Positions 21,637 to 29,087 of a stretch of DNA of 37,780 bases are shown in pieces; the first letter of the stretch is position 1, and every line of letters starts with the position of its first letter. The position numbers were made by a program, and so were the translations under genes. The notes under the pieces are model-generated. The model did not search any database. It saw only the letters and a program-made list of their open reading frames with translations, and was not told where the DNA came from. Origin of the DNA: an uncultured Oscillospiraceae bacterium (GTDB lineage: Bacteria; Bacillota; Clostridia; Oscillospirales; Oscillospiraceae); assembly GCA_910588135.1 (NCBI GenBank), contig CAJUOT010000011.1, positions 25,319-63,098 of the forward strand, given 5' to 3'.

Positions 21637-23264
21637 GGACGGGTGAAGCAAAGGGAGGGATTGGCCCGGTTCAAAGCGGCCTCCCACGGGCCGCCGAATT
21701 TTAAGTGGATATCCAGATATATTTTTTCTTTAGTACTGCATTTTTTGACCACAATGCGGTCTAAGATGGTGGTCACCAGGGCGGAATTGACGCCGTTTTG
21801 AAAGGAGAGCTCCTGCTCCAGGGCGCATCTGATTTCATCAAGCTGTTCAGTGGTTTTCCAGCCTTTTTTTGCGTCTGCCTGGAGTGACGTCAAACGGCTT
21901 TCCAACGCCTCGACCTGCTTGTTAAAACCGTCGTTGCGCTGCTTGAACTCCGCCGTGGAGATGACGCCCTCAATACTCATTTCCAGCAAGCGGTCTTTTT
22001 TTGCATGGATGGCGGCTATATTCTCCTGAATACACTGCGCATCCTGCGCGAAGCTGCGCTCTTCTGGGACAGACTGGATCACTTTTATCAGCGTGTCGAT
22101 GATGACCTGCTTGTCTTGTGCCAGCTGGCTGAATATGCCGGCCATGATTTGATTCAGCTCTGTGGTTCTCAGCTGAGGGGCGGAACATCCGGCCCGTCCA
22201 CGGTTCCGGTACACCCGGCACTGCCAGGTTTCTGTTTCTCTGTTTGAGCTTTTGATTACCTGCCGGTGAAAGCTGGCGCTGTGCTCCTCACAGAGGACTT
22301 TTCCGCTGTAGGGGTAGCGGTTATGGAACTGGGCGGCGTTTTGATGGGACATCATCTGCTGGCTTCGGCATTTGTAGAGCACATTGGCCCGGTCCCATAA
22401 TTCTTCGGATACAATAGCCGGGATGGATGGGTCAGGGTACATCACCCACTCGCTCTCATCCAGGAAGACCCTCCGTTTGCTTCGATAGTCCACTGTCTGG
22501 GATTTACCCGCGCAGTACCAGCCCTTGTACTTGGGGTTACAGAGGATGTGCCGGATGGTCAGAACGTTGAATGCGTTGCCCTTGCGGCTGGTAAAGCCTT
22601 CATCCAACAGCGTCTGAGAGATGCGGCGTATCCCTATCTGCTGGTTGGCGTAGAGGTCGAAAATCCGGCGCACCACTTGGGCCTCTTCCTCATTGATAGT
22701 AAGAACGCAGTCCTTCTTGTCATACCCCCACAGCTTGTCATTGCCCAGCACATGGCCGTTTTTAATGGCCTGCCGGAAGCCGAACTTCAGCCGCTCTGAG
22801 AGCTTACGCACCTCGTCCTGGGCCACCCCGGCCATGATCACTAAACGAAATTCGCTGTCGCTGTCCAAGGTATTGATATTGTCATTCTGGAACAGCACCC
22901 CCACGTCGTGCTCCAGAAGCTCCTGGGTGTATTTGATGCTGTCCAGGGTGGAACGGGAAAAGCGGGATATCTCCTTCGTGATGATGAAGTCAAAGCGCCC
23001 CGCTTTGGCGTCCGTTATCATCCGATTGAAGCTATCCCGCTTTTTTGTGCCTGTCCCGCTGATACCCTCGTCTATGTAACCCTGAATGTAGGTCCATTCT
23101 CGGTTTTCCTGGATGAACTGGGTGTAATACTGCACTTGGTTTTCCAGGCTGTTGAGCTGCTCATCTTTATCGGTAGACACCCGGGCGTAGAACGTTACCC
23201 GCAGGGGAAGGTCAAAAATAGTTTTTCCATTCCGCATTTCATTGCGGATTTTAAGTATGTTCAC
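21597..23264 (-). CDS. spoIVCA: Large serine recombinase of the skin element (SpoIVCA-like)
   Basis: A 555-residue large serine recombinase. The catalytic domain starts Thr-Phe-Tyr-Ala-Arg-Val-Ser-Thr with nucleophile Ser30, followed by Glu-Gly-Ile-Ser-Gly-Thr and Ile-Ser-Arg-Phe-Ser-Arg. The Recombinase domain follows (about 170-280), then a zinc-ribbon region with Cys and His residues (about 315-365) and a coiled coil (about 400-480). It starts with GTG 23264 after AAAGGAGG and overlaps the small upstream gene by four bases. Its frame runs across the attachment core into sigK DNA, so the last 13 codons or so come from outside the element. In B. subtilis SpoIVCA excises skin in the mother cell; the same job is expected here. 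Confidence 0.93.
   Translation of the reverse strand: MNILKIRNEMRNGKTIFDLPLRVTFYARVSTDKDEQLNSLENQVQYYTQFIQENREWTYIQGYIDEGISGTGTKKRDSFNRMITDAKAGRFDFIITKEISRFSRSTLDSIKYTQELLEHDVGVLFQNDNINTLDSDSEFRLVIMAGVAQDEVRKLSERLKFGFRQAIKNGHVLGNDKLWGYDKKDCVLTINEEEAQVVRRIFDLYANQQIGIRRISQTLLDEGFTSRKGNAFNVLTIRHILCNPKYKGWYCAGKSQTVDYRSKRRVFLDESEWVMYPDPSIPAIVSEELWDRANVLYKCRSQQMMSHQNAAQFHNRYPYSGKVLCEEHSASFHRQVIKSSNRETETWQCRVYRNRGRAGCSAPQLRTTELNQIMAGIFSQLAQDKQVIIDTLIKVIQSVPEERSFAQDAQCIQENIAAIHAKKDRLLEMSIEGVISTAEFKQRNDGFNKQVEALESRLTSLQADAKKGWKTTEQLDEIRCALEQELSFQNGVNSALVTTILDRIVVKKCSTKEKIYLDIHLKFGGPWEAALNRANPSLCFTRPKSTTPPTATRMI
21631..21636. other. Skin attachment core, sigK 3' side
   Basis: The minus-strand sequence AAAAAG (plus CTTTTT) precedes TACTACACC. 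The same six bases occur at 28887-28892. Strand exchange anywhere inside this shared core joins Lys-Lys to Tyr-Tyr in frame. Confidence 0.85.
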
Positions 23265-23434
23265 ACTTGCCCCGCCTCCTTTGCCAGAGACGCAGGATAC
23301 CGGAAAAGCGGTGGACTATCCAACGGGAAATGTACCAAATTCACCGCTTTCATATAGGTGGTTTTCGGCAAAAGGCCTTGGCTGTAAATTGCGCTCAGAA
23401 GGGCGATCATCAGCTCTTGCTGTGCGCTGTCCAT
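23261..23434 (-). CDS. 57-residue protein coupled to the recombinase
   Basis: ATG 23434 lies five bases after GAGGAGGTGAT, a full-strength ribosome binding site, and the frame runs 57 codons to a TGA that overlaps the recombinase GTG start (GTGA). The product starts Met-Asp-Ser-Ala-Gln-Gln-Glu-Leu-Met-Ile-Ala-Leu-Leu, continues with Ser-Gln-Gly-Leu-Leu-Pro-Lys-Thr-Thr-Tyr, and has a Pro-rich end. The N-terminal helix followed by a Gly-Leu-Leu/Ile turn resembles small SHOCT-like proteins found before clostridial resolvases, but the match is weak. A role as excision cofactor or simply as translational lead for the recombinase is inferred from coupling. Confidence 0.75.
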   Translation of the reverse strand: MDSAQQELMIALLSAIYSQGLLPKTTYMKAVNLVHFPLDSPPLFRYPASLAKEAGQV

Positions 23435-23454
23435 ATCGCATCACCTCCTCTCCA

Positions 23455-23484
23455 TGGATATGAGGGAGGAAAAGAAAAAATGAC
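23455..23484 (-). promoter_or_regulatory. Candidate sigma-E promoter of the recombinase operon
   Basis: Minus strand GTCATTTT (23484-23477), 14 bases, CATATCCA (23462-23455). The -35 and spacing match sigma-E promoters; only CATA of the -10 fits. The start would fall about 14 bases before ATG 23434. B. subtilis spoIVCA is sigma-E dependent, which supports the reading. Confidence 0.45.
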
Positions 23485-23558
23485 GGTCAATCAGCTCATC
23501 TTCAATCTGCAGCTCTCAGGAAGATGAAAAAATAGTAAGTAAAAAGTGAAAAGAACTC

Positions 23559-23587
23559 TTGTGCTTTGAGAAGCTCTGATGTATAAT
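23559..23587 (+). promoter_or_regulatory. Promoter of the skin cargo cluster
   Basis: TTGTGC at 23559-23564, 17 bases, TATAAT at 23582-23587, 41 bases before the winged-helix gene. It is vegetative-type, so the cargo should be expressed outside sporulation. Confidence 0.75.
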
Positions 23588-23628
23588 GCTCATGATACAC
23601 CAGAAAACGAAAATAGAGGGGATTCGAC

Positions 23629-24543
23629 ATGGGAGCGGAGAGTGCGGAAAAGTCAGGAAAACTCCTGATAAATGAACAAATGTTTCAGGAAATTTCCGAT
23701 TTTCTTTTGGCTTCAAAGCGGAACGCGCTTGTCAGCGCATTGGACAGGGCGGGTGAACTGTCCCAAGGAAAGATTGCGCAGGAGATCAGTTCATCTGCCG
23801 CATCATTGGCCAATATCATGACGAAGTTTGAACAGTTCAACCATAAGCTCCTGGAGGTCAAGAGCGTGGGGAAATACCGCGTCTACTCTTTGTCGGATAT
23901 CGGGAAGGCTTACGTGAGACAGGCAAAGGGAAGGGCCGGTCATAGAGACGAGGGCAAGTCCCTGGAAAAAGAGGACGAAGAGCTTTTGAAAAAGGCGGAG
24001 GAGAGCCTGCGCGCATTTGAGCTGAAGCAAGGTGAATCGTGGCAGAGGAAGTTTGACGACGCTATGATGCGGCGTACCTGCGGCGTCGGGAAGCGGTTAG
24101 AAGAAAAAAGTGAACGGTTGGTTGATGAGTATCTGGGGTGCCTGGAGCGCTTGACGCTGAGGGAAAACGACGAGGCGCTGGACCGGGCGCTGAGACTGCT
24201 CCCGAATCAAATTCTTCTGGACCGGGTGGGGATATACATGGACAGGTTTGACCCCTTTCTGCCGGTCATGGAGCGGCTTTGCGATGGGAAAGCGGCCTTT
24301 GCGCTGCTTGAGGGCTTGAGGGCGGTTTTCACCGGCGAAGATGAGAAGCCAGATAAATTGTTTGAGTCGGCGGGGCTGGGCGGCCGGGAGTATGCTAATC
24401 TCAGGACGGCGGCAGCCGAGTTGAAAAACTGCGTAGAGGGATATGGCAAAGAAGAAATCTATCAGTACTTCAGCGCGCTGCTGCCGGACTGTGAAGCGCT
24501 GAGCTATTCCATTGCGGGCTGGATTCGTGGTGAAATCTGTTGA
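23629..24543 (+). CDS. Winged-helix protein of the skin cargo
   Basis: A 304-residue soluble protein, ATG 23629 after AGAGGGG. Residues about 20-100 look like a winged helix of MarR type: helices containing Leu-Ala-Ser-Lys-Arg-Asn-Ala-Leu-Val, Gln-Gly-Lys-Ile-Ala-Gln-Glu-Ile and Ser-Leu-Ala-Asn-Ile-Met-Thr-Lys-Phe, then a wing with Lys-Tyr-Arg-Val-Tyr-Ser-Leu-Ser. A charged coiled segment (about 105-150) leads to an all-helical C-terminal domain (about 150-304) that I do not recognise. It heads the plus-strand cargo cluster, divergent from the recombinase, and may regulate one or both. The C-terminal domain may sense a signal or bind a partner protein. Confidence 0.75.
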   Translation: MGAESAEKSGKLLINEQMFQEISDFLLASKRNALVSALDRAGELSQGKIAQEISSSAASLANIMTKFEQFNHKLLEVKSVGKYRVYSLSDIGKAYVRQAKGRAGHRDEGKSLEKEDEELLKKAEESLRAFELKQGESWQRKFDDAMMRRTCGVGKRLEEKSERLVDEYLGCLERLTLRENDEALDRALRLLPNQILLDRVGIYMDRFDPFLPVMERLCDGKAAFALLEGLRAVFTGEDEKPDKLFESAGLGGREYANLRTAAAELKNCVEGYGKEEIYQYFSALLPDCEALSYSIAGWIRGEIC

Positions 24544-24609
24544 GCAAGAAGCCGGCATGAGCTTGAGTGACGGGTAGAAGAGCCGGTTGTTGGATAGGAC
24601 AGAGAGAAG

Positions 24610-25611
24610 GTGGACGACATACTGAAAACTGTACTTGTTGTTATAATTTGTGCTGCAGGGGTCGTCTGCTTTGCTACAGCCGGATATCTCTGGAGAAAGC
24701 AGAAAACAAACAGGGAGGAGAAGACCGGGAGCGGGGAGCAAACCGCCGGAAGAGGTATCTTTAAAGGCAAGACTGGCTATGGGGCCGTGGCGGCGGTTGC
24801 ACTGGTGGTGCTGATTACGATTGCCGCCATGGCAGCGACCTATTTCCACAAAGAGAGGACAAGCAACGATGATATACCCAGGTCTACGATGCCTGGGGCT
24901 GTCGGGTCGACGGAAGACTTGTTTCCTAATAAATGGGGAGATATGCTATGGGACCTGCTGTATGGCGGAACTCATGGCGGAGAGGGCACCGTTGCTGAGA
25001 AGCTGGAGATAAAGGTTGAGGCGATTCAGGAAATGCTGGACGCAGCCAGAAACGAGGAGGGCTATTTTGATTTTCCAGAGGGTTTCCGGCTGCATTCTGC
25101 GATGCCTGACTCGGAACTCAAGAAGGCCGATACCTTGGAGGCGTATGACAGACAATTGGCCTATCAGGTTGCCGGGAAGAATTATTACTGGACGACAAAC
25201 ATCGCGTTGAGCTGCCTTGACCTGTGCACGCGGACAGGAAAGCGGGATGTGGCGCTGTACGAGTACTATGCCAAGCTCGCTGTCTGGGGTTTGGCCAACC
25301 GCTATGTGAGCATGGGAGAGGAGCCGCGGCCCACCAGGCTGGTGGATCTGTACTACTGGGCGGGGCAGACATTTGACCATCTTGGCGGAGCGGTGGCGGA
25401 CGACGCGCAGCAGGATATGTATCTCGTCTCGGCGGCGTTTCTGGAGCTGGCCGCCCGGGCACTGAAGGCGAGTGATTTCCAGGGGAATGTGGTGGAACCG
25501 GAGGTTTGCTGGGAGCTGTATCTCACGATGCTTGAGCGCTTGGATCTGGAGATGGATTCCAGCGCCGGCCATGACATGATTATGGCCGTGCAGAGCCGCC
25601 ACGCCCCATAG
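24610..25611 (+). CDS. Two-helix membrane protein of the skin cargo
   Basis: A 333-residue protein of unknown function. Two membrane helices are clear: about 5-27 (Val-Leu-Val-Val-Ile-Ile-Cys-Ala-Ala-Gly) and about 58-82 (Val-Ala-Leu-Val-Val-Leu-Ile-Thr-Ile-Ala), with a positively charged loop between. The rest is a helical domain rich in Tyr, Trp, Glu and Leu, with repeats of about 35 residues that could be TPR-like helix pairs. GTG 24610 is the chosen start; its ribosome site (GAGAGAAG) is weak and close. It lies 66 bases after the winged-helix gene and about 60 before the TPR protein, suggesting one transcript. The membrane location beside a SIR2 effector invites a sensor role, by position only. 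Confidence 0.7.
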   Translation: MDDILKTVLVVIICAAGVVCFATAGYLWRKQKTNREEKTGSGEQTAGRGIFKGKTGYGAVAAVALVVLITIAAMAATYFHKERTSNDDIPRSTMPGAVGSTEDLFPNKWGDMLWDLLYGGTHGGEGTVAEKLEIKVEAIQEMLDAARNEEGYFDFPEGFRLHSAMPDSELKKADTLEAYDRQLAYQVAGKNYYWTTNIALSCLDLCTRTGKRDVALYEYYAKLAVWGLANRYVSMGEEPRPTRLVDLYYWAGQTFDHLGGAVADDAQQDMYLVSAAFLELAARALKASDFQGNVVEPEVCWELYLTMLERLDLEMDSSAGHDMIMAVQSRHAP

Positions 25612-25670
25612 CGGGGCGTGGCGGAAAACGGATGCGGGACGAGTCAACCCCAAAGGAGGCTGGGATTACG

Positions 25671-26534
25671 ATGCGATATCAAGGAAAGCGGGTAAAGCTG
25701 AATCGGTTCGGGCAGTCTTCTGGCGTGAGCTGTGTGAAAACAAGGAGGGAAAGGTCCGGCCAAAAGAAGAAAAAAATGTGGAAGCGTCACGTGAAAACGA
25801 TCCTGTTTGTCCTGGGGGCGGTATCGGAACTTGCGGGGATAGTGCTCGCGGTTATGCCGTCCGGCGGAGCAGGCAACCAGGCCAGTGCCAGCGGCGGAGA
25901 CGCCATGGTGGTTGAACAGCACATCACGGCAGAAGAAGGCGCACAGGTATACGCACCGGTGGGAGGCAGAGCGGAACCTGCGCCGGAGGATGCGCCCCAG
26001 TCTGCGCCAGAGGGACTGTCGGAGGAGGAACGGGCCTATGTGGACGGCTTGTCCGGCGCGGATCAGCTGGCCTGCGCCTATGACTACATCCAGAATAGGG
26101 CGTATTCAAAAGCGGAACAGACGCTGGAAATTTTACTGGAAGATAAAGGACAAAACCGGGATTTGAGGGCGGCGGCTTTTTACAACCAGGGGCTGGCAAG
26201 GTATTATCAGAAGCAGACCGGTTCGGCGAGGAATGCTTTCCAGCAGTCAACACAGCTGAAGGGCTCAGCTCAAGCCTATTACTGCCTGGGGATCGTGAAT
26301 CATGAGATGGGAAAATATGATCAGGCGGTGGACGCTTATAGCAAAGCGTTCCTCTATGAGAACAGCGGCACGGCTGTCGTGGATCTCTATCTGGCCAGGG
26401 GAGCGGCTTATGAGAGCTGGAACGACGCCCCCGGGGACAAGGCCCGGGAGGACTACCAAAGCGCACTGGAGCTTGATCCGGAAAATCAGACCGCGCTGGC
26501 TGGGATCAGACGCATAGATGACGGTAAGAGGTGA
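25671..26534 (+). CDS. Membrane-anchored TPR protein of the skin cargo
   Basis: A 287-residue protein. The N-terminus is very basic (Lys/Arg-rich up to about 38), then one membrane helix (about 42-62), a Glu/Pro/Ala-rich linker (about 65-120) and a C-terminal TPR domain (about 125-280). That domain has at least three helix pairs, including Asn-Gln-Gly-Leu-Ala-Arg-Tyr-Tyr and Cys-Leu-Gly-Ile-Val-Asn-His-Glu-Met-Gly-Lys-Tyr-Asp. ATG 25671 is preferred, 12 bases after AAAGGAGG. The TPR domain may meet the TPR half of the SIR2 protein encoded 150 bases downstream or the helical domain of the previous protein. Function is not known. Confidence 0.75.
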   Translation: MRYQGKRVKLNRFGQSSGVSCVKTRRERSGQKKKKMWKRHVKTILFVLGAVSELAGIVLAVMPSGGAGNQASASGGDAMVVEQHITAEEGAQVYAPVGGRAEPAPEDAPQSAPEGLSEEERAYVDGLSGADQLACAYDYIQNRAYSKAEQTLEILLEDKGQNRDLRAAAFYNQGLARYYQKQTGSARNAFQQSTQLKGSAQAYYCLGIVNHEMGKYDQAVDAYSKAFLYENSGTAVVDLYLARGAAYESWNDAPGDKAREDYQSALELDPENQTALAGIRRIDDGKR

Positions 26535-26595
26535 TCTGGCATGGTGCGCCGCGAGGCGCAGCGCCGCCGGAAAACGATATTGCCGCTGGAATATA

Positions 26596-26624
26596 TTGCG
26601 TAATTTTTCTCTTTTTGATATAAT
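26596..26624 (+). promoter_or_regulatory. Promoter of the SIR2-TPR gene
   Basis: TTGCGT at 26596-26601, 17 bases, TATAAT at 26619-26624, 62 bases before ATG 26687. A separate promoter means the SIR2 gene can be expressed apart from the rest of the cargo. Confidence 0.78.
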
Positions 26625-26686
26625 TTGATGTATCAGAGAGAATTCAGCTATGCTGAAAGAAACTGAATGCGTCAGGAGTGAGTGTT

Positions 26687-28852
26687 ATGGCGGCGGAGAA
26701 AAAGAAAATGCCGAAAAAAATGAATGAGCAGCGCTTTTTGGATCACGTTGCCGACGGATATCACGCCGGACAGCGGTATTGCTTTGTTCTTGGCGCGGGA
26801 GCGGCAAAGGCCTCCGGCATCCGGACCGGCGAGGAAATGATGCGTGAATGGCGAAAATACTTGCAAGAAAAAGGGCTGGACTATATTCGTGACTGTGCGC
26901 GGGAGCTTGAACTGGAGGAGAAGGATTACCTTCCCCTTTTCGAAGACAATTACACGTTGAAGAACGATGATTATTTTACCCTTTTTGATTTGCGTTTTGC
27001 CGGGGAGCCTAATGTAGCGTACGCATATTTGGAAAAAGAGATGGAGGGGAAATACCCAAGCTATGGGTATTTCCCGTTGGCAATGCTATTGGCCAATACG
27101 GAAAACCGGCTTGTCATCACGACAAATTTCGACACCCTTTTGGAGGATGCCCTGTATACGTATACCTTTAAGCATCCGCTGGTAGTGGGTCATGAAAGCC
27201 TTGCTTCCTACCTTGGAAGTGATTCCAGGCATCCGATGATTGCCAAAATTCACAGGGATCTGCTGTTCCGGCCATTTAACCGCAAGCAGGACATGGACAA
27301 GCTGAAGGGAGAATGGGAACAGCCGCTGCGCAACGCGTTGTCCCGGTACATCCCCATTGTGATTGGCTATGCCGGCGGAGACCATACCTTCATGTCGCTG
27401 CTGGAGGAGATTGAGCTGAGCGGCATCTACTGGTGCCATTTGGGAGATGCGCCGCCGGAAAACATAAGCGGTATTGTTGCCAAGCACGGCGGATATTTGG
27501 TGAGAATACTTGGCTTTGATGAGATCATGTTCCGTCTGGGGGACCGGTTTGCGGACGAGGCCAAGTTTGGCGATCCCTGCGCATATATGCAGGAGCAGGC
27601 AGAGAAAAGGTGCGAACTATACCATGAGAGCCTTGAAAAGATAAAGAAAAAGTATGAGGTGGGGAAATGTCCCCCAGAACAAGCGCCCGATGGAGGAGAG
27701 GGGGGCAATCCCAAGAACACGTCCGGCGGGGATGGGAACGGCGAAGCGGTGGCGGACCTCATTGACGCGATGGAGCGCTATGACAGCCGGAAATCCGGCG
27801 AAGAGGCGGCAGGCGGCGATATCAGCAGGCTTGAGAGCGAGGCCTGGAAGGAAATGCTGTTCGGCGAAGACGAAAAAGCCTTGCTGCTCTACACGCAGCT
27901 GATTGGACTGAACCCGGACAACCCGGCGTATTATGAGAGGCGAAGCACCATCCTACACAGGCTGAAGCGCTACGCCGAGGCGCTTGAAGACGTTTCGCGC
28001 GCCATTAAACTGGATTCTGGTAATGCGGAATACTACAATTCCCGTGCCATTACACTGCACGCGATGCAGAAATATGGGCAGGCGCTGGAGGACAGGACAA
28101 AAGCGATTGAACTGGATCCTGACAATGCGGACTATTATTATGGCCGCGATGTAACGCTGTATATGATGGGAGAATACGAGCGGGCGCTTGAGGATGGTAC
28201 AAGAGCCATTGAATTGAATCCCAGTAATGAAAAATATTACCATTCCCGCGCCATTACGCTGCACAAAATAGGACGATATGAGCAGGCATTGGCAGACAGG
28301 ACAAAAGCAATTGAACTAAGTCCGGCAGATGCGAATTATTATGAACAGCGAAGCATCACACTGCATGCAATGAAGGAATATGAGCGGGCTTTGGTAGACA
28401 GGACAAAAGCGATTGAACTGGATCCCGGCCATGCAGATTATTATCATGGCCGTGCCGTCACATTACATGCAATGAAGAGGTACGAACAAGCGCTGAAGGA
28501 TAGGACAAAAGCAATTGAACTAAGTCCGGCAGATGCGAATTATTATGATCAGCGCGGTATTACGCTGCATGCAATGAAAGAGTATGAACGGGCATTGGAG
28601 GATAAGACAAAAGCGATTGAACTAGATCCCAATCATGCAGATTATTACTACGGCCGAGCCGTTACGCTATATGCAATGGGACGTTATAACGACGCTCTGC
28701 CAGATGATACCAGGGCGATAGAATTGGAGCCTTCCGAGGCGAAGTTCTATAAAAGCCGCGCGATGACGCTTCGAAAACTAGGCAGGAAAAAGGAGGCCCG
28801 GCAGGATGAGGTGAGGGCGGAGCAGCTGGCTGCGGAAGCTGTGGGCACATAG
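26687..28852 (+). CDS. SIR2-like protein with TPR array, candidate NADase effector
   Basis: A 721-residue protein, ATG 26687 eight bases after AGGAG. The N-terminal half is a SIR2-like domain: Phe-Val-Leu-Gly-Ala-Gly-Ala-Ala-Lys-Ala-Ser-Gly (Gly-Ala-Gly nucleotide loop, about 34-44), Ile-Thr-Thr-Asn-Phe-Asp (Asn147, Asp149) and Ile-Ala-Lys-Ile-His (His189, in the place of the catalytic His). A Gly/Asn-rich linker (about 335-365) leads to about nine to ten TPR units of 34 residues (about 385-715), each with Arg-Ala-Ile/Val-Thr-Leu-His and Thr-Lys-Ala-Ile-Glu-Leu. SIR2 domains deplete NAD in several phage-defence systems, and TPR arrays often recognise triggers. It is the last cargo gene, ending 35 bases before the attachment core. 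No toxin-neutralising partner is obvious. Confidence 0.88.
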   Translation: MAAEKKKMPKKMNEQRFLDHVADGYHAGQRYCFVLGAGAAKASGIRTGEEMMREWRKYLQEKGLDYIRDCARELELEEKDYLPLFEDNYTLKNDDYFTLFDLRFAGEPNVAYAYLEKEMEGKYPSYGYFPLAMLLANTENRLVITTNFDTLLEDALYTYTFKHPLVVGHESLASYLGSDSRHPMIAKIHRDLLFRPFNRKQDMDKLKGEWEQPLRNALSRYIPIVIGYAGGDHTFMSLLEEIELSGIYWCHLGDAPPENISGIVAKHGGYLVRILGFDEIMFRLGDRFADEAKFGDPCAYMQEQAEKRCELYHESLEKIKKKYEVGKCPPEQAPDGGEGGNPKNTSGGDGNGEAVADLIDAMERYDSRKSGEEAAGGDISRLESEAWKEMLFGEDEKALLLYTQLIGLNPDNPAYYERRSTILHRLKRYAEALEDVSRAIKLDSGNAEYYNSRAITLHAMQKYGQALEDRTKAIELDPDNADYYYGRDVTLYMMGEYERALEDGTRAIELNPSNEKYYHSRAITLHKIGRYEQALADRTKAIELSPADANYYEQRSITLHAMKEYERALVDRTKAIELDPGHADYYHGRAVTLHAMKRYEQALKDRTKAIELSPADANYYDQRGITLHAMKEYERALEDKTKAIELDPNHADYYYGRAVTLYAMGRYNDALPDDTRAIELEPSEAKFYKSRAMTLRKLGRKKEARQDEVRAEQLAAEAVGT

Positions 28853-28880
28853 CCAGACCGCCTGAATTTTTCCTTTCGCT

Positions 28881-29087
28881 TTATCCCTTTTTTACAATGT
28901 GCGCCACCAGCCGCAGATTGTGCTCAATGAGCTCATCCCGGGCGTCGGAATCGCCCGCCGCCATCCGTTCCAGGCAGCTCTGCTCCTCCTCCCGGGTGAG
29001 GGCCCGGGGAAAAGAGCCCGTGTTGCCCGCCAGCCGGAGGGTGAAGAACAGCCCGTTCAACGTCAATAACAGCCATGCCGTCCACAT
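28881..29087 (-). CDS. sigK: sigK 5' part (SpoIVCB-like), pro-region and region 2 start
   Basis: A 68-codon open frame that is the front of sigma-K. ATG 29087 follows GGAGGTGGT. Residues 1-20 are hydrophobic (Trp-Leu-Leu-Leu-Thr-Leu), as in the membrane-held pro-sequence of pro-sigma-K that a protease removes. Then come Leu-Thr-Arg-Glu-Glu-Glu and the hallmark Asp-Glu-Leu-Ile-Glu-His-Asn-Leu-Arg-Leu-Val-Ala-His-Ile-Val-Lys-Lys. After the second Lys the element begins and one codon later a stop (TAA) ends the frame. Joined at the core to 21142-21636 it gives 229 residues, close to the usual sigma-K length. It converges with the SIR2 gene, 28 bases away. Confidence 0.95.
   Translation of the reverse strand: MWTAWLLLTLNGLFFTLRLAGNTGSFPRALTREEEQSCLERMAAGDSDARDELIEHNLRLVAHIVKKG
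28887..28892. other. Skin attachment core, sigK 5' side
   Basis: Minus strand AAAAAG preceded by GTA and followed by GGATAA. It matches the core at 21631-21636; an extra A precedes it here. The sites are in direct orientation, as needed for excision. Confidence 0.85.

Larger units (their letters stand above)
21631..28892. mobile_element. 7.26-kb skin-type element interrupting sigK
   Basis: Two directly repeated AAAAAG cores, 7,256 bases apart, separate the two parts of sigK. Between them are a large serine recombinase, a 57-codon gene coupled to it, and on the plus strand a winged-helix gene, two membrane-protein genes and a SIR2-TPR gene. By eye the cargo is more AT-rich than the flanks, which suggests foreign origin. 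Known skin elements in B. subtilis (about 48 kb) and Clostridioides difficile (about 15 kb) carry phage-related genes; here no structural phage gene is seen. Excision would be expected only in the mother cell, so the germ line keeps the element. Confidence 0.93.

Noticed and set aside
23479..23527. A 15-codon plus-strand frame starting Met-Thr-Val-Asn-Gln-Leu-Ile with a fair ribosome site
   Set aside because: Too short to support as a gene. It resembles the start of small phage-type proteins and may be a relic, but it overlaps the recombinase promoter region.
28021..28740. Regular 102-base repeats that could be taken for a CRISPR array or tandem satellite
   Set aside because: The period equals 34 codons and the frame encodes a continuous TPR array; there are no short identical repeats with unique spacers.
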